Under the pieces are notes generated by a model that was not told the DNA's origin, searched no databases, and saw only the letters and a program-made list of their open reading frames with translations. This document shows positions 1 through 11,492 of a stretch of DNA of 64,000 nucleotides, one piece after another. A program made the position numbers and the translations under genes. Position 1 is the first letter of the stretch. Each line of letters begins with the position of its first letter. Source of the DNA: Sphaerulina vaccinii (taxonomy: Eukaryota; Ascomycota; Dothideomycetes; Mycosphaerellales; Mycosphaerellaceae); the NCBI GenBank assembly GCA_022570795.1, contig JAKUDP010000002.1:620001-684000 (forward strand), given 5' to 3'.

Positions 1-916
1 CAAGAAGCGTGCCAAGAACAGCAACATACGCAAACGACCAGCGACGCCTCCGCCTGAAGACAGCAATTCCGACGAGTCCGACTACACAGACGACGAGCAA
101 GGCGCACGAATTAAGCGTCGCAAGAAGGAAGGCGTCAACATCACTACCGAGGGCGCCAAACGAGAAGTCGTCACAAGCAAATACACCGCTTTCCAAGCAG
201 ATCGCTCCACCGACATCTCCACCAACGATGATGCGACCAAAGCCTCGAATTGGTATACAGATGCCGCTCTGGCCGCAAAGGATGGCTCGAAACCGAAGCC
301 CGACACGGAGACGATAGTACCTGAAGCTACAGATGGCACATATCAAGGCACAGCGAAGTATTCGACATTCATACAAAAGAATCCCGAGAAGAAGCAGCTA
401 GGACCACAAAAGGCTCCCACAAACGTGCGCACAATCACAGTCACGGACTTCGCTCCAGATGTGTGTAAAGACTACAAGCAAACCGGGTTCTGCGGTTTCG
501 GCGACAGCTGTAAATTCTTACACGCTCGCGAAGACTACAAGCAAGGCTGGCAGCTTGATAAAGAATGGGAGAAGGCTGGCAAGAAGGACAAGAAGCCTGG
601 TAATGCTGGGAAAGATGCCAAAGACACGGAAGGAATGGATGATGAAGAGAAGATGCTCATGGAGATTCCTTTCGCTTGCATTATCTGCAAAGGAGATTAT
701 AAGAATCCTGTGGTGACGAAGTGTGGGCATTACTTTTGTGAAAAGTGTGCCATGACGAGGTACATGAAGGATAAGAAGAAACAGTGCGCGAACTGCGGAT
801 CAGACACGCAGGGGAGCTTTGGCGTGGCGAAGAAGTTGAAGGATCTTTTGGCGAAGAAGAAAGTGAGGGAGGATGAGAGGGCGGAGAAGGAGGCTGAGGA
901 TGGTAGCGGTGACTGA
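1..916 (+). CDS. CWC24: CWC24-type pre-mRNA splicing factor, 5' partial
   Basis: The reading frame is open from base 2 and lacks its start, so the N-terminus lies left of the window; 304 residues are visible. After a charged Lys/Arg/Asp-rich segment comes a CCCH zinc finger (C-x8-C-x5-C-x3-H, about 458-518) and then a C3HC4 RING finger that starts CIIC and ends CANC (about 684-803). A CCCH finger followed by a RING finger is the signature of the Cwc24/RNF113A family, which joins the Prp19-associated spliceosome and stabilises the 5' splice site before the first catalytic step. The C-terminal tail is Lys/Glu-rich. The gene ends at TGA 914-916. An apparent start at 425 is a GTG inside the longer frame and is not the true start. 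I see no intron in the visible part. Confidence 0.93.
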   Translation, partial: KKRAKNSNIRKRPATPPPEDSNSDESDYTDDEQGARIKRRKKEGVNITTEGAKREVVTSKYTAFQADRSTDISTNDDATKASNWYTDAALAAKDGSKPKPDTETIVPEATDGTYQGTAKYSTFIQKNPEKKQLGPQKAPTNVRTITVTDFAPDVCKDYKQTGFCGFGDSCKFLHAREDYKQGWQLDKEWEKAGKKDKKPGNAGKDAKDTEGMDDEEKMLMEIPFACIICKGDYKNPVVTKCGHYFCEKCAMTRYMKDKKKQCANCGSDTQGSFGVAKKLKDLLAKKKVREDERAEKEAEDGSGD

Positions 917-3451
917 ATGTAGATCGGAAATGGCATATGAGAATGGCAGCAGGCACATCAGCATCAGGGAGTCTTCAGTACCAGTACGACGAGAAAGGTG
1001 TAGTGTTGTGAGAGGTGGAGTGTGAGAAGTGTTCAGGTGACGTTGGAATATGCATCGCGCAGGCAAGAGAGGGAAGGCACGACCACAACTCAGAATTGGA
1101 AGGCGCTAGACTTCACCTCATCCACTTCGTGTACTGACTACGTGATCAGTGGTGGGCTATGATGGCTCGCCATCTCCGGAGAACACATTCGATCGGATAC
1201 GATGGCAAGTACGCTTCTGCCAAGCTACTTCTCATCTGGACATGTCTTTTAGGCGATCACTTTCGAGGAAGCCTGCATATGCTCAAGAAGATGTATGTGT
1301 GGAGTTGAACAGATTCAAGTTCATCTCAGCCACCCAGAGGGATCGTACGCCACACTCGAAGTAGGGATTGCTCGACACACTCTGTAACACACTCCAGACT
1401 TGGCACTCTGAGATCACCTTCATCTGGCTCTCGCTGACAGCTACTCAACAATCATCATGAGATGTCACGAACAACCAGAATAGCTCCGACAGGCAACCAA
1501 AACATCCGTTCGCACGATGGCGAACATAACACGAGGATGACATGGAAGACCTTTGGAGTTTGTGCCTCAAGATGCTTCTCCCGACGTACTGGTCTCGCGG
1601 ACGCTTGCCAACACACTCGATTACTGCCATCTCTTTGCTTTTCTTAGCACATATGGCACCTTGCGACCTTCGCGCGCACCAGTATGACATAGCAAGACCA
1701 TAATGACGGCCGTCAGAGCTCTTATGAAAGTATGCTATCTATGAAGACAGATCCAAATCTGTAGCGCATCGCCTTCAACCATGTGTGCCTTGATCGTGGT
1801 CTTTGCACGAGCGAAGAGATACTTATGCTCTCTGCAGATCGCTCAAGAACCGATGATATTTATCACAAAATACTTCAACTCACCAGCTCCACGAACACTC
1901 AAAGTCCCGAGATACACGCCATCCTACATACAACGATTTCCTCGAGAACATCAAACAACACCAACTCCAAACCACACCCCTCAACATTATCACTCCAATG
2001 GACCACCTCTGCCCTCGAACATCCTTCCCGCAAGCACCATGCATGTCATGTCTTTCACAAACAACGCCAACGCTCCGAGTCAGTCTACTCTGCAAATGCC
2101 ACGTTCGCAAAAGACTCTTTACACGAAAGAGACACTTCGTGCGACTACGTCCTTCAGGCATTTCGAAGTACAGGGCAATTTACAACGAACCGAATTTGGC
2201 GATACATGTGCTTGTTAAGGGAGATGGAGGAGATTATGTTACTATGAGATGTGAGGATTGCGAGAGGAGTTTGGAGAGGGAGGTCGAACGTTGCGAGGCA
2301 TGCCAGGAAGAAATCAAAGCCGATCGAAGGTCACTTTACCAGCAGATTGTCAGACGGCAATTTCTGATTGGAAAGTGACGCCTGACCGAAAGCCACAGTC
2401 ATCAAAGCCTCCTCCAATTGAGCCTGGGGCTGTATAGGAGATCAGGGCGTTCTCCTCCTCACTAGACTGGCGCCATAGACTGTCGAGCGTGTCAACGTTC
2501 CTGCTCGAAGATCGTGCTGAAAGTCTGGAGTCGAACTTATCCGCTCCAGTCTGGTAGTGAGCGCGGATGGTCGCGAGAAGTGGGTGCTGATGGCCTCGAG
2601 AGCCAGCCGCATGAGCGGGCAGGGATTGTATTCGACATATGGAGAGTTGTCGAAAGCTGGTCATCATAGAGACCGTGAAGGCAAGGGTAGAATATATTAT
2701 GTGCATCAGTCTTGTTACTACCGTTCTCAGGCTGTCTAGTCCGTAACACGGAGTAAGCAATGCTACGTTCCTCCGAACTTCCTCGTGAATAGGCAGACTC
2801 ATAATATCAGTTACTGTAATAACTCGTATAACCTTTCTACAACATGAATATACGCCTCGATAGACCACATGTCTCTCAGCGGTTCGAATTTCGGCCGAGG
2901 GAATCAGCACTTGCTGTCTTTCACGTCTTCCATCTCCCATCGAGAGACATCATCATCTCAAGTCCATCAAGCATCACACACATCTCTGCGAAGAGCATAC
3001 GCTGGTCACACGGCCATGCTACATCCAGAGTAGCCAGGAAGACAAGATCACCGCGTGTTTGCTGGACGCAAATGAATGTCCGACGCTCATGATCAGCCCA
3101 CGATGATCTCTGTTCATGCACGAGTACCAGGCTATGGCATCTCTAGGCAGGATCCAATCGCCATTGCCTTCATTCTCAGACGTTGACTCTGAAGTAAGAC
3201 CGCACTGGATGCCACAAGTGTGTCGTACGGTGAAAAGTGACCGCATCGAGAGCCAAGAAATGGTATGCTTTCTTGGTATCATCCATCGCGACTTGTACGC
3301 CAGCGTAGATGACGCATGAGAGTCTTGGCCTTCCGCGGTTCATCAATCTATATCCAGGCATTATAGATGCCGGGGGATGCGTGCCAGCAGCGGATCTGAT
3401 ACAGGTACATCAACTTACTACCCAGTCAAACAAACCCCGAACGTAGCAGCT
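917..3451. other. gene-poor stretch with weak ORFs only
   Basis: No recognisable gene, tRNA or repeat was found. Several ORFs of 60-150 codons overlap each other on both strands (for example near 1781-2378 and 3019-3361). They lack family motifs and look like chance ORFs. The one long ATG-initiated ORF is listed separately (2350-2940). Confidence 0.5.
2350..2940 (-). CDS. possible hypothetical protein, 196 aa
   Basis: An uninterrupted ATG-initiated frame of 196 codons lies in an otherwise gene-poor stretch. No domain is recognised. The C-terminal third (Ser/Arg-rich, then a Gly-rich end) has a plausible protein composition, while the middle has a hydrophobic patch with several cysteines. A frame this long is unusual for non-coding DNA of this base composition, but other long chance ORFs occur in this window. 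It could be a real orphan gene, one exon of a gene, or noise. It converges with a weak plus-strand ORF ending at 2378. Confidence 0.25.
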   Translation of the reverse strand: MGDGRRERQQVLIPSAEIRTAERHVVYRGVYSCCRKVIRVITVTDIMSLPIHEEVRRNVALLTPCYGLDSLRTVVTRLMHIIYSTLAFTVSMMTSFRQLSICRIQSLPAHAAGSRGHQHPLLATIRAHYQTGADKFDSRLSARSSSRNVDTLDSLWRQSSEEENALISYTAPGSIGGGFDDCGFRSGVTFQSEIAV

Positions 3452-4874
3452 ATGGTCCGCCCAAAAGACTTCGCACTTTGGCTACTGTGTCTGTTGGCAC
3501 CATTCACTCACGCACAAGGCGATCTCGCAGGTCTTCTTCAAACGCAGCCAGGTCTCAGCACACTCCTGGACCTTATAACACTGACTGACCTGAACGACAC
3601 TCTATCGACAATGTCCAACATCACAATCATGGCACCCACGAACTCTGCCTTCGAAGCTCTTCTGCAAATGAACATTCCAGAATCAGAAGCTGTCAGGAAT
3701 CGAAACGTCACGACCGTTGCCGCACTATTGCGCAACCATGTCTGGAGAGGTCTATATCCTTCAGATGTGATAACTGACATTCCGACTTTTGTTCAGAGCT
3801 TCGTAACACCAGACGAGAGAAACGACGTGCAACCTTTTACGAGTATTTCCGGTGGGCAGTATAACGGGATCGTCAGAAACGGAGATGGAGTCACGCTGAT
3901 CTCTGGAGAGTTGAGTCTCAGTCAGGTGGTGATGGCTGTGAGTATGAGCTGAATATCAAAGGAGAGGCCTAGTCTAATCAATAACCACAATAAGACATCC
4001 CGCTTGGCGAGGGCATAGTAATCCATGTAATCGACAACGCCCTGATGTTCGGTCCTCCACTCGAGCTATACCTCGCACGAGCCGGCTACACTGCTTTCAA
4101 TGGCGCCCTGACCACTCTTCAATCTTCAGGAAGTGTGAACTTCAGCCTTGGAATTGACGGCGCGAACAGCGAATCTGCTCCTTTGCAGGACATTACAGTA
4201 TTTATACCAATCGATGAGGCATTCGAGAATATAGCTTCTGTTCTGGAATCCGTGGATTTGGAAAGTGTTTTGACCTACCACTTCATCAACGACAGCATAG
4301 TCTTTTCGCCTTCATTGGGTAATGTGTCAGCAACAAGTCTGCAAGGCACAGATCTGACATTCTCTGTGTTCGACGATGGAAGTATCTTCGTCAACGATGC
4401 CAAGATCATCTTCCCGAATGTGATTCTCTCTAATGGAGTAGCCCACATCATTGACTCGTACGTATCTCCACCAACATTTTTATCTGATGCAGACGACGAT
4501 GCTAAGATACTGTCAATAGTGTCCTCAACCCAGCAAACGCCACCTTCGATCGCGCCACTCTCGACCCCGAAGCTCCTGCTTCATTACGGGTGCAGTTCTC
4601 TGGAGTGACTTCAGCTTCATCGCTACCTTTCACGACGTTCACATTTACTGAAGTGACCGAGGAGCCTTACTCAACACCGGCGTTGCTGAGTACTCTGCAG
4701 CCGGTGGCCTTGCCTGGAAACGTCACTGCGTCCCCAACAGCCACTCTAAGCTCTGGAGTAGGTCCACCAGCCGCCACCACTGTTGTACCTTACACTGGAG
4801 CTGCAGCTACGGCTTGGCCATGTGTCACGGCGATGGCTGCCATTGCTGGCGGCATGGTGGTAGCGATGGTTTAG
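3452..4874 (+). CDS. secreted fasciclin (FAS1) two-domain protein, probably GPI-anchored
   Basis: Three exons are inferred: 3452-3941, 3995-4457 and 4520-4874. The introns are 53 bp (donor GTATGA, acceptor ATAAG) and 62 bp (donor GTACGT, acceptor ATAG), and the join gives 435 residues. The start was set at ATG 3452 because it opens a signal peptide (MVRPKDFALWLLCLLAPF, cleavage after AQ). An in-frame ATG 75 bp upstream would bury that peptide. Two FAS1 domains follow: the first has a NITIMAPTNSAF block and ends IVIHVIDN, and the second has an ITVFIPIDEAF block and ends VAHIIDS. The tail is Ser/Thr/Pro-rich and finishes in a hydrophobic stretch, as expected for a GPI signal. Fungal FAS1 proteins are cell-surface adhesion proteins; the ligand is not predictable. 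Joining by phase restores both FAS1 C-terminal motifs, which supports the introns. Confidence 0.86.
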
Positions 4875-5077
4875 ATCCTGGTTCTACTGCAGTGGAAGTG
4901 AGATATGCCAGCAGAAGTCTCCAAGTGATAAAGGCTCTTGCCATGGAAGAACATAAACACGATACGTAGAGTATACCAAACGAGCGAAACATTACTAAAG
5001 CATGACCTCGAAAGATGTCCATACCCAACACCCACGCTTAACAACAAGACAGACACAAACCAAACATCGACAACCCC

Positions 5078-5814
5078 TCAGATATACATCCTAGCCCTCT
5101 TCATCATCGGAGCAGCAGTAGCAACAGGAGCTTCGTGAACGACACCCGCGCTTCCAGACACAACAGCCGCCATAGACCCAGCACCAGCACTCTCCATAGC
5201 AGCAGTCGGAGCAGCACCCATTGTAGAAGTAGCCCCTGCAACAGGTGGTGCACCCAAATTCTTCTCCGGATTATGACAGATATCCGCATCCATCAAATTC
5301 TGCAACCAAGCACCAGCGTCGAATTCCGAATACACAGTATGAATCTTCCACTCCCCCTCCCCCTCCCCTTTCTCCTCAGCCTCAGTAACCTCCATCGTAA
5401 TCAACCCAATAACAGGCCTCACACCCTCCGTAGCAGTCGGCAACAAATCCGTAACATTAACAGTATTCGTCGTTCGCCACCGTATACTAACACTTCTACA
5501 ACTAGTCCATATAGCCAATTGTTCGAAATTAATCTTCGGTTGTTGCGATTGCCCTAGCTTGAATTGTTCCAAAGAGGTGAAGGTAGGGGCTTCGAGGGGT
5601 AAGTGCATAGCTGCTGAGCCTTGCGGACAGGAGTTTATTAGGGTGTTGACTGATTGGGAGTAGTCGGTGAAATTTGTTGTGAGGATTGCGTCGGCTGAGG
5701 CGTCGGTGTAGGAGGAGATTAGGAGGCCGTATTTGGTTGCGACTTCTTGGGCTTGTTGGGCATTGAGGCATGAGGACTGTGGAGACTGTTGTTGTGGTTG
5801 TGACCATTGAGAGG

Positions 5815-5848
<34 letters not shown>

Positions 5849-5947
5849 CCTGTTTGGGTTGTGGCGGGCTGTGAGTTGTGTTGCTGGAGCTGCGAGGGCG
5901 TAGGTTATGGCCAAGGATGCGGCGAGGATGGTGCTGAAAGAAGGCAT
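5078..5947 (-). CDS. secreted protein with an Asn run, unknown function
   Basis: A single ATG-initiated frame of 289 residues. A clear signal peptide (MPSFSTILAASLAITYALAA) leads to a 11-Asn run and Gln/Ser-rich linker, then a globular-looking region of about 140 residues with few cysteines (SSCLNAQ, NSCPQG, TSCRSV, DICHN). The C-terminal 60 residues are Ala/Gly/Met-rich low complexity. Small secreted proteins of this layout are common in plant-associated ascomycetes and I cannot assign a family. The gene converges with the FAS1 gene, with about 200 bp between their ends. Confidence 0.75.
5816..5848. repeat. (GTT)11 trinucleotide repeat inside a coding region
   Basis: Eleven perfect GTT units. 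On the minus strand they read as AAC codons and encode the 11-Asn run just after the signal peptide of the secreted protein at 5078-5947. A pure codon run of this kind is prone to length change between strains. Confidence 0.95.
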
Positions 5948-6934
5948 TATTGTGATTTATGTTGGTGTTTTATTGTTGAAGCTGAATATGGTTGGGTGAG
6001 ATTATTGTTTGAGTAGAACTCGATGAGGAAGAACCAGATATATGAAAGCTAATGAGAGTCAAAAGGAAAAAGAACAGATAGGAAATACGCAAGGAAATTC
6101 GTGGCTTGGTGGAAATGATGTGAAGATGTGTAGCTGGAACTGAGGTGAGACCGGGAAGAGGATGTTGTTATAAGTCTATTGTTCTCTCAAGCGGGTGGGA
6201 TACTGGAACTGGCGAGCTGCTGTCATGGCTGAGTTCAGGCCTTGATTTGTGATGCTGGTATGAATAGCGAGCGCAGCCTTGGCCTAGACAGGCAGTAGGG
6301 CTGCGTCTGTGAGAGGCTTGATCACTGTGATCGTACCAGAAAGATGTACCTCGTGGAGTCTGTCCGACTGGACGATGTGATTCAGGCGGGCAGTGTGGTT
6401 ACACTACAGTGAAGCTTGGCTGACACTCAGCCTTCTGACTTTCATAGTAATGCATCCTGCCAATCATAGTCGATAGTCGCATGCTTAGCACCTGTTCTGT
6501 GCTCCAAGCACGTGGCGCAAGTAAGCATCGTCGTCGGACAGGAAGCGGGGAGCCATATGGTAAGCCAGTCTGTGTACGTGCGCAATGAGACTCTAGGGCT
6601 TTAGTCAGTCTCTCATGCACTGAGATGCTTGGAACCCGACAACCAGTCTGTGTATCCTGTGTATCTGTGTATCTGTGTATCGTTCGCCTGAGCGGGCCCG
6701 CCGAGCTGCGCGTCAAACCCTGTCTACAAGGAGTACTACCTTTAGCGTTGTAACACCACCAGATACCAGAGTCGAGTGAACGAGAGCGAGTAAAAGTCTA
6801 AGAAGCCTGATAGGCCTAATGTACTGTACATGTCATTCGTGCACCGTTTGCACAAGTCGCTCATATGCCAAGAGATTAAGTTGCTGACGATGAACAAGCC
6901 GCTTTCGCCATTCTCCATCACACAATCGATACTT
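5948..6934. other. intergenic region
   Basis: This is the upstream region of the minus-strand secreted protein gene and the downstream region of the minus-strand esterase gene. No convincing ORF: the frame at 6399-6716 has only a TTG start and no family match. A short octamer repeat at 6648-6680 is listed separately. Confidence 0.6.
6648..6680. repeat. four copies of the octamer CTGTGTAT
   Basis: Copies lie at 6648-6655, 6657-6664, 6665-6672 and 6673-6680, with one extra C after the first. It is a minisatellite-like short tandem repeat in intergenic DNA. No function is evident. Confidence 0.9.
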
Positions 6935-8071
6935 CTAGTTCGTGGCTGGCTTCAAAGTCCGTAGCCACTCTCCTGCCCTCTTCGCACCCAACTCAGCTTC
7001 CTTCTCAAATCCGACCAAAGGTCCAGCCAAGATTGTATCGTGAACCGCATGTTCTTCAACCTGTAGGTGAACGTCATTGCCCTCGATAGCACGCATCTCC
7101 TCGTACAAAGCCACATCGTCGTGGAACAAGACTTCACATTCGCCAGTAGAAATATAGATCGGTATCTTGGTGGCAAATGCGTTAGATGCGAAGCTGATGT
7201 ATGGGTGATCCAGAGTGGCACCAGTGCTTGGAAGTGGCTGGTAGGTTCGGGCACCCCAAGTTCCGAAGGCAGATGTGACATAGTCAGAGCCGACATTTGG
7301 GCTGCTATCGAAGCCTTCTGAGGTCAAGGAGCCAAGTGGAGATACCCATGGTGACCAGAGCAGAGTGGCATGTGGTTGTCCGAGACCAGAAGCCTTGCCG
7401 TGCTCGGTAATGTAGCGCGTGAGTGCCAAAGCAAGATTGGCTCCTGCACTGTCACCAGAGAGGATGATTCTGCTGGGCTCGATTTCGCGCTCGTTGATGA
7501 GGTAAGAGTATGTCGTGATGGCATCTTGAAGTTGAGCTGGGAATCTGCAGCCTGGGTTCGAAGATAATCGGTATTGTGGGCAGAAGACGTAGGTGGCATC
7601 AGTGTTCTCGCGAAGGGTCTTTGCGGCGAATGCAGCATCCTTCTTGCGTCCATCGCCGATAACATAAGCGCCGCCGTGGAAGTGCAGGATCACAAGTTTC
7701 GGTCTGTAAACGCCGCCCATTGGGTTTGGCGTAGGGTACCAGGTTCCTCCGCAGTCTTCTGGCTTGATAGTTCCATCGAGCCTAGCTGGTCCAGTATAGG
7801 TCTTTGGTGCAGCTACTTTGGCGACTGCCCACTTCTCGTGCTCGCCACCTGGAGCGAGGGATAGCGGAGTCTTGACCTCTACCATAGAGGCATTCCAGAG
7901 GAAGGTCTTGACAATCTGCACCAGAATGGCTTGCCTGTAAGTCCAGTCTGGGTGCTGTCGTAGCGCTGATGGCAGATACCAGATCATCCATAGTGGCAGT
8001 CGAGCAGTGTTCAAAGCCACAGAAAAGAGAGTGTAGATGCCCTTTCCAGGCTGCGAAGTGAGGACACCCAT
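6935..8071 (-). CDS. alpha/beta hydrolase-fold esterase, HSL-like family
   Basis: The frame encodes 378 residues from ATG 8071 (an upstream TTG at 8140 is not a credible fungal start). It carries the oxyanion motif HGGAY at about residues 132-136 and the nucleophile elbow GDSAG with Ser at about 208. The acid position lies in the CEVLFHDD segment, where Glu seems to replace the usual Asp, and the catalytic His is probably in EHAVHD near residue 344. This arrangement is typical of the hormone-sensitive-lipase-like (alpha/beta hydrolase fold 3) family, which hydrolyses small esters, sterol esters or acyl side chains. The hydrophobic N-terminal stretch (about residues 14-35) may be a membrane anchor. 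The substrate is unknown. No biosynthetic partners lie alongside. Confidence 0.9.
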   Translation of the reverse strand: MGVLTSQPGKGIYTLFSVALNTARLPLWMIWYLPSALRQHPDWTYRQAILVQIVKTFLWNASMVEVKTPLSLAPGGEHEKWAVAKVAAPKTYTGPARLDGTIKPEDCGGTWYPTPNPMGGVYRPKLVILHFHGGAYVIGDGRKKDAAFAAKTLRENTDATYVFCPQYRLSSNPGCRFPAQLQDAITTYSYLINEREIEPSRIILSGDSAGANLALALTRYITEHGKASGLGQPHATLLWSPWVSPLGSLTSEGFDSSPNVGSDYVTSAFGTWGARTYQPLPSTGATLDHPYISFASNAFATKIPIYISTGECEVLFHDDVALYEEMRAIEGNDVHLQVEEHAVHDTILAGPLVGFEKEAELGAKRAGEWLRTLKPATN

Positions 8072-9058
8072 ATCTGCTCGTTTGGCAGAGTCAGCAAAAG
8101 GGAGTTGGTGCTGATGCCTGGGATGTCGAGGAGCACTCAAGAGTCCTTATCGTCCTTTGGATGTCAGCGGACTCTAGGCAATGCTCGTACTCTCCTTGCT
8201 CTTGGCGCATGAAGTGATATTATACTCCGCGTAGTCCCGTACTTGGAGCTGCATGCTGCGAAGCCTCGGTTCTTTGGTTGGTCCATAGCTACAGATCAGG
8301 CCTAGTGGTACCTCGGCAGGCCATGGAATGTGCTTCACGCGACTTGGAGATTTATGTTCTCCTCAAGCCACAATCAACGGCGTTTTGCGCGTGTGGTGCT
8401 CCGACATCTCGTGATCGTGACAGCGAGTAGGAGGAGGAGGATGAAGTCGAAGATGACAGGGACATGGGTGTGCTACGCTGTCTAGTGCCGATGCGGCAAT
8501 CGACAGCAAGGGTGCAGCGCTGACGACTTCTCTGATCCACCGCCAGATTCTGCCTCCACCGCTCAGCACACAGAACACCATAGTGGCATTCTCATGCATA
8601 CATGAATCTCTAAGGTATCTTGTCGCCTACCAAGCACACTCTGACTGCCTCGGGTACAAGAGGCACACGACCGCCTGCCAAACCATCGACCAATGCAGAA
8701 GCAAGTGCGCTCGTCTCTCCTACCTGATTGCGACCGTACTATACCAGCCTGAAGGCACCGCAAGAGTAGATATGTTCGATGAATCGGGACACTCACTGCG
8801 ATGAGATCAATGTCTCAACAGCGACGACTCCTTGATGTTCCATGCACGAGATGTGCGAATAGGCGATACAGTACCATAGTCGACGCTGCGCAACGGGGGT
8901 TATACACGTTGCTCAAGAGGTAGCTGCCGGATTGTCAATGTGCTTGCCACAGTGTTCTTGTATACGCATGCGCTGCTGCTGAACGGATAGATCGGAATGT
9001 ACCAGGCAGGTAGCGGTGGCATTGTTTTCCTTCTTGTTCTACTTGCACCGATACTGAC
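8072..9058. other. divergent intergenic region
   Basis: This is the shared upstream region between the minus-strand esterase gene and the plus-strand disordered-protein gene starting at 9059. Small overlapping ORFs at 8352-8804 have no family features. Nothing else was recognised. Confidence 0.6.
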
Positions 9059-11492
9059 ATGGCTACTGATGCGGCTGGACTGACGAGAACCATGTCGGAG
9101 GCGACAGCGGCAGCGAGGAGTGCTTATGCGCGTCATGCAGACGACCAGGCCACTCCCACACGACGACCAAGTCGCAGATCGAGAACATCACAAGGAAGCC
9201 ATTTTGACCTTGCACGGCGACGATCAACAAAGTCAAATGCCTCGACTACGCACAAGCATGAACCGGTGCCAGTTCTATCGACAACAGCACCAACGCCAAT
9301 ACCGGAAGCTACTTCTCCTTTGCTCGATCTACCGGCTGCTCTGTCACTATCACCATCGGCAGAAGTGCCAATTTCGAGAACTGTTGATCCATATTTGACC
9401 ATATCCACAGAGACGCAGGCTGCTAAGGCAGCACGAGCGAACACTCCGACACCACGCCACTTCTCCATAGCCCTCAAGGGTCGAATCAAGCAGGTTTTCC
9501 GAAAGGCAACTCCAGCACCTCTCCTTGCAGTTGTGACTCCTCCTTCTCACAATGATCCACCGCCAATCCCACAAGCAGCTCCGCCAGATTATGCTCCTGC
9601 AGATGTAACGATGCCTCCCGAAGTAGGACCATACACTCGACCATACTCTACATCGACCAGATCACGAGTCACGAGCTGGACGAACTCCACTATAGCAGCA
9701 GTCTCGAGCATTCGCAGCCGACGACCTTCTCATTCATATGAATCGGCACCCGAACCTGTCCTGGAGCTGAACAGCCGCGGTCTGCGCAAGAGAAGCTCCT
9801 TCTTCGTCAATTCTGTCCGAAGTCGGACGCATGTTGACCCAATGGCGGAGCCCATCCTTGAGGAGAACAGTCGTGAGCTGCGGAAGAAGGGCTCCTTCCT
9901 TGGAGGTCCCGTACGCAATAGGTTGCACAGAGGCAGTAAAGCCGAGCTCGCGGGATCGTCAGAGGAGAGTGCTGGACTCTACAATGCGCTGCAGAAACGG
10001 ATTCGTCCTTTCAAGTCCGAGTACCCCATCAACAGGTCAGACAAGGCAGAAGAATCTCCACCTTTGGAGGTGCCGAGTGAGTTAACAAACTTCTCCTTTT
10101 CATTGTTTGCGATACTGATGCGCCCATACAGACTTCGACGACACAACTTACTTCGAGCCAACTTTGCCCACGATAAGAACCATCACACCGGATCCAGGGC
10201 TATGCACCGTTGACAGCCCTCACGACAGTGCACTAAGCTCGCCTGGTAGCAGTCTCAAGCGAAGGTCTGCGCTTCGGGTCCCCCGCACGAGCAGGGCAGA
10301 TGCCATATCTCCCAGTGTCTACTCCCGTGCAACGGATGGCGCCTCATTGCGTCCGCTATCACCGGAAGGCGATGAGGGCACAACAACCATTCTGATCACC
10401 GGCCGAGAAGTCCGAAGGTACAGCATATCTCCTGCAAAGCCGCGCTCGTCTCACCATCGCGGACCGGGGAGCGGATCGTGGCGCAAGTGGTTGTCGGATG
10501 AGCTGAAGACCAGTCTAGGGAACGCCGAGCCACAATACCAATCACTGAGCGTCCCAACCAATGAGGAGTACAGGCGAGCTCAGCGGACTCCATCGCCTGC
10601 AATGCAGTCGTTCGCACGTCTCAATCCATCGCCGGTGAAGCAACCACAACCCACCCATCACCGTGCGCATGGCAGTGGCTCTTGGCGCAAATGGCTGTCG
10701 GACGAGATGAGGACCACTCTGGGTACCAATGAGCAGCAGCAGTTCAGACTGCTCAACAGTGCATCTATCAGACCTCGCTCCATCTCTCCACTTTCGGAAC
10801 CAGGCGATGATGCAGGTCGATCCCGGTCACGCGCAAGCAGCATTGTTTCCGCTATGAACGATCGCTACCCGAAATTGGCCCCCAGTCACACCAGCTTGTC
10901 CGGGAACTTCTACCCGGCGAGCATACGGGCACCAAGCATACGGGCACCAAGCATGCGAGCACCGAGTCGTGGTAGCTATCGCGAGACAAGTCGTCCGCTG
11001 TCACCTTCGAGCTATCAGGAACTAGCTCGACCGCCCACAGGCTACGGACATCGGGAGAACACTCGACCCCCCAGCATGCACCGCCAGCTCAATACTTACA
11101 GCAGCAAGGAGAACGTAAGACCTTCGAGCAACGTAGGTCGTCCGCCCGCGTCTCCACTGCCTGCGTTGTCGAGCTCGCAGTGGCTTGCTACGGGCGGCTC
11201 ACACAGGCAACGACCCGAGGTACGCAAGACGAGCCTGAAAGATGCAGTGGCGAAGCCGTCTCTGTCGAGACTGTCCGCACGTGACTCTAGGCTGTCGATG
11301 AGAGAAGCGAAGCCTGGCATGAGCAAGCCAAACCTGTCTAGACAATCAATGATGGAGATGCGAGAGCGATCTCGTCGTTCACCTGGGCAACACATGGTCA
11401 CAGACTGGCTCAACGAGAGGAAGAGTCGGGAGAGCTTGGTCAAGAGGGCGGAGTTGGAGGACACTTCCGTTGGAGGTAGTGCTTTCTTGTAA
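9059..11492 (+). CDS. large disordered Ser/Arg/Pro-rich protein with internal repeats
   Basis: Two exons, 9059-10076 and 10132-11492, are joined across a 55 bp intron (donor GTGAGT, acceptor ATACAG) to give 792 residues. No catalytic domain is seen and the protein is rich in Ser, Pro and Arg. It contains three kinds of internal repeat. A segment of about 28 residues occurs twice in exon 1 (about 9746-9830 and 9845-9930; core LRKRSSF / LRKKGSF). A module with core GSGSWRKWLSDE occurs twice in exon 2 (about 10460-10530 and 10667-10735). IRAPS-type pentads occur near 10915-10970. The composition suggests a phosphorylated scaffold or cortical/septal regulator, which is inference only. The intron is supported by phase: the join gives an uninterrupted PNFDDTTYFEPT stretch. 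The protein family is not recognised. Confidence 0.8.

Noticed and set aside
1998..2378. 126-codon plus-strand ORF with paired Cys (CEDCER, CEACQEE)
   Set aside because: It overlaps two other frames of similar length and the ATG ORF on the opposite strand. The Cys spacing is not a known zinc motif and there is no splice support.
2881..2900. GGTTCGAATT resembling a tRNA T-loop
   Set aside because: There is no matching stem, anticodon arm or acceptor stem around it. I found no tRNA in the window.
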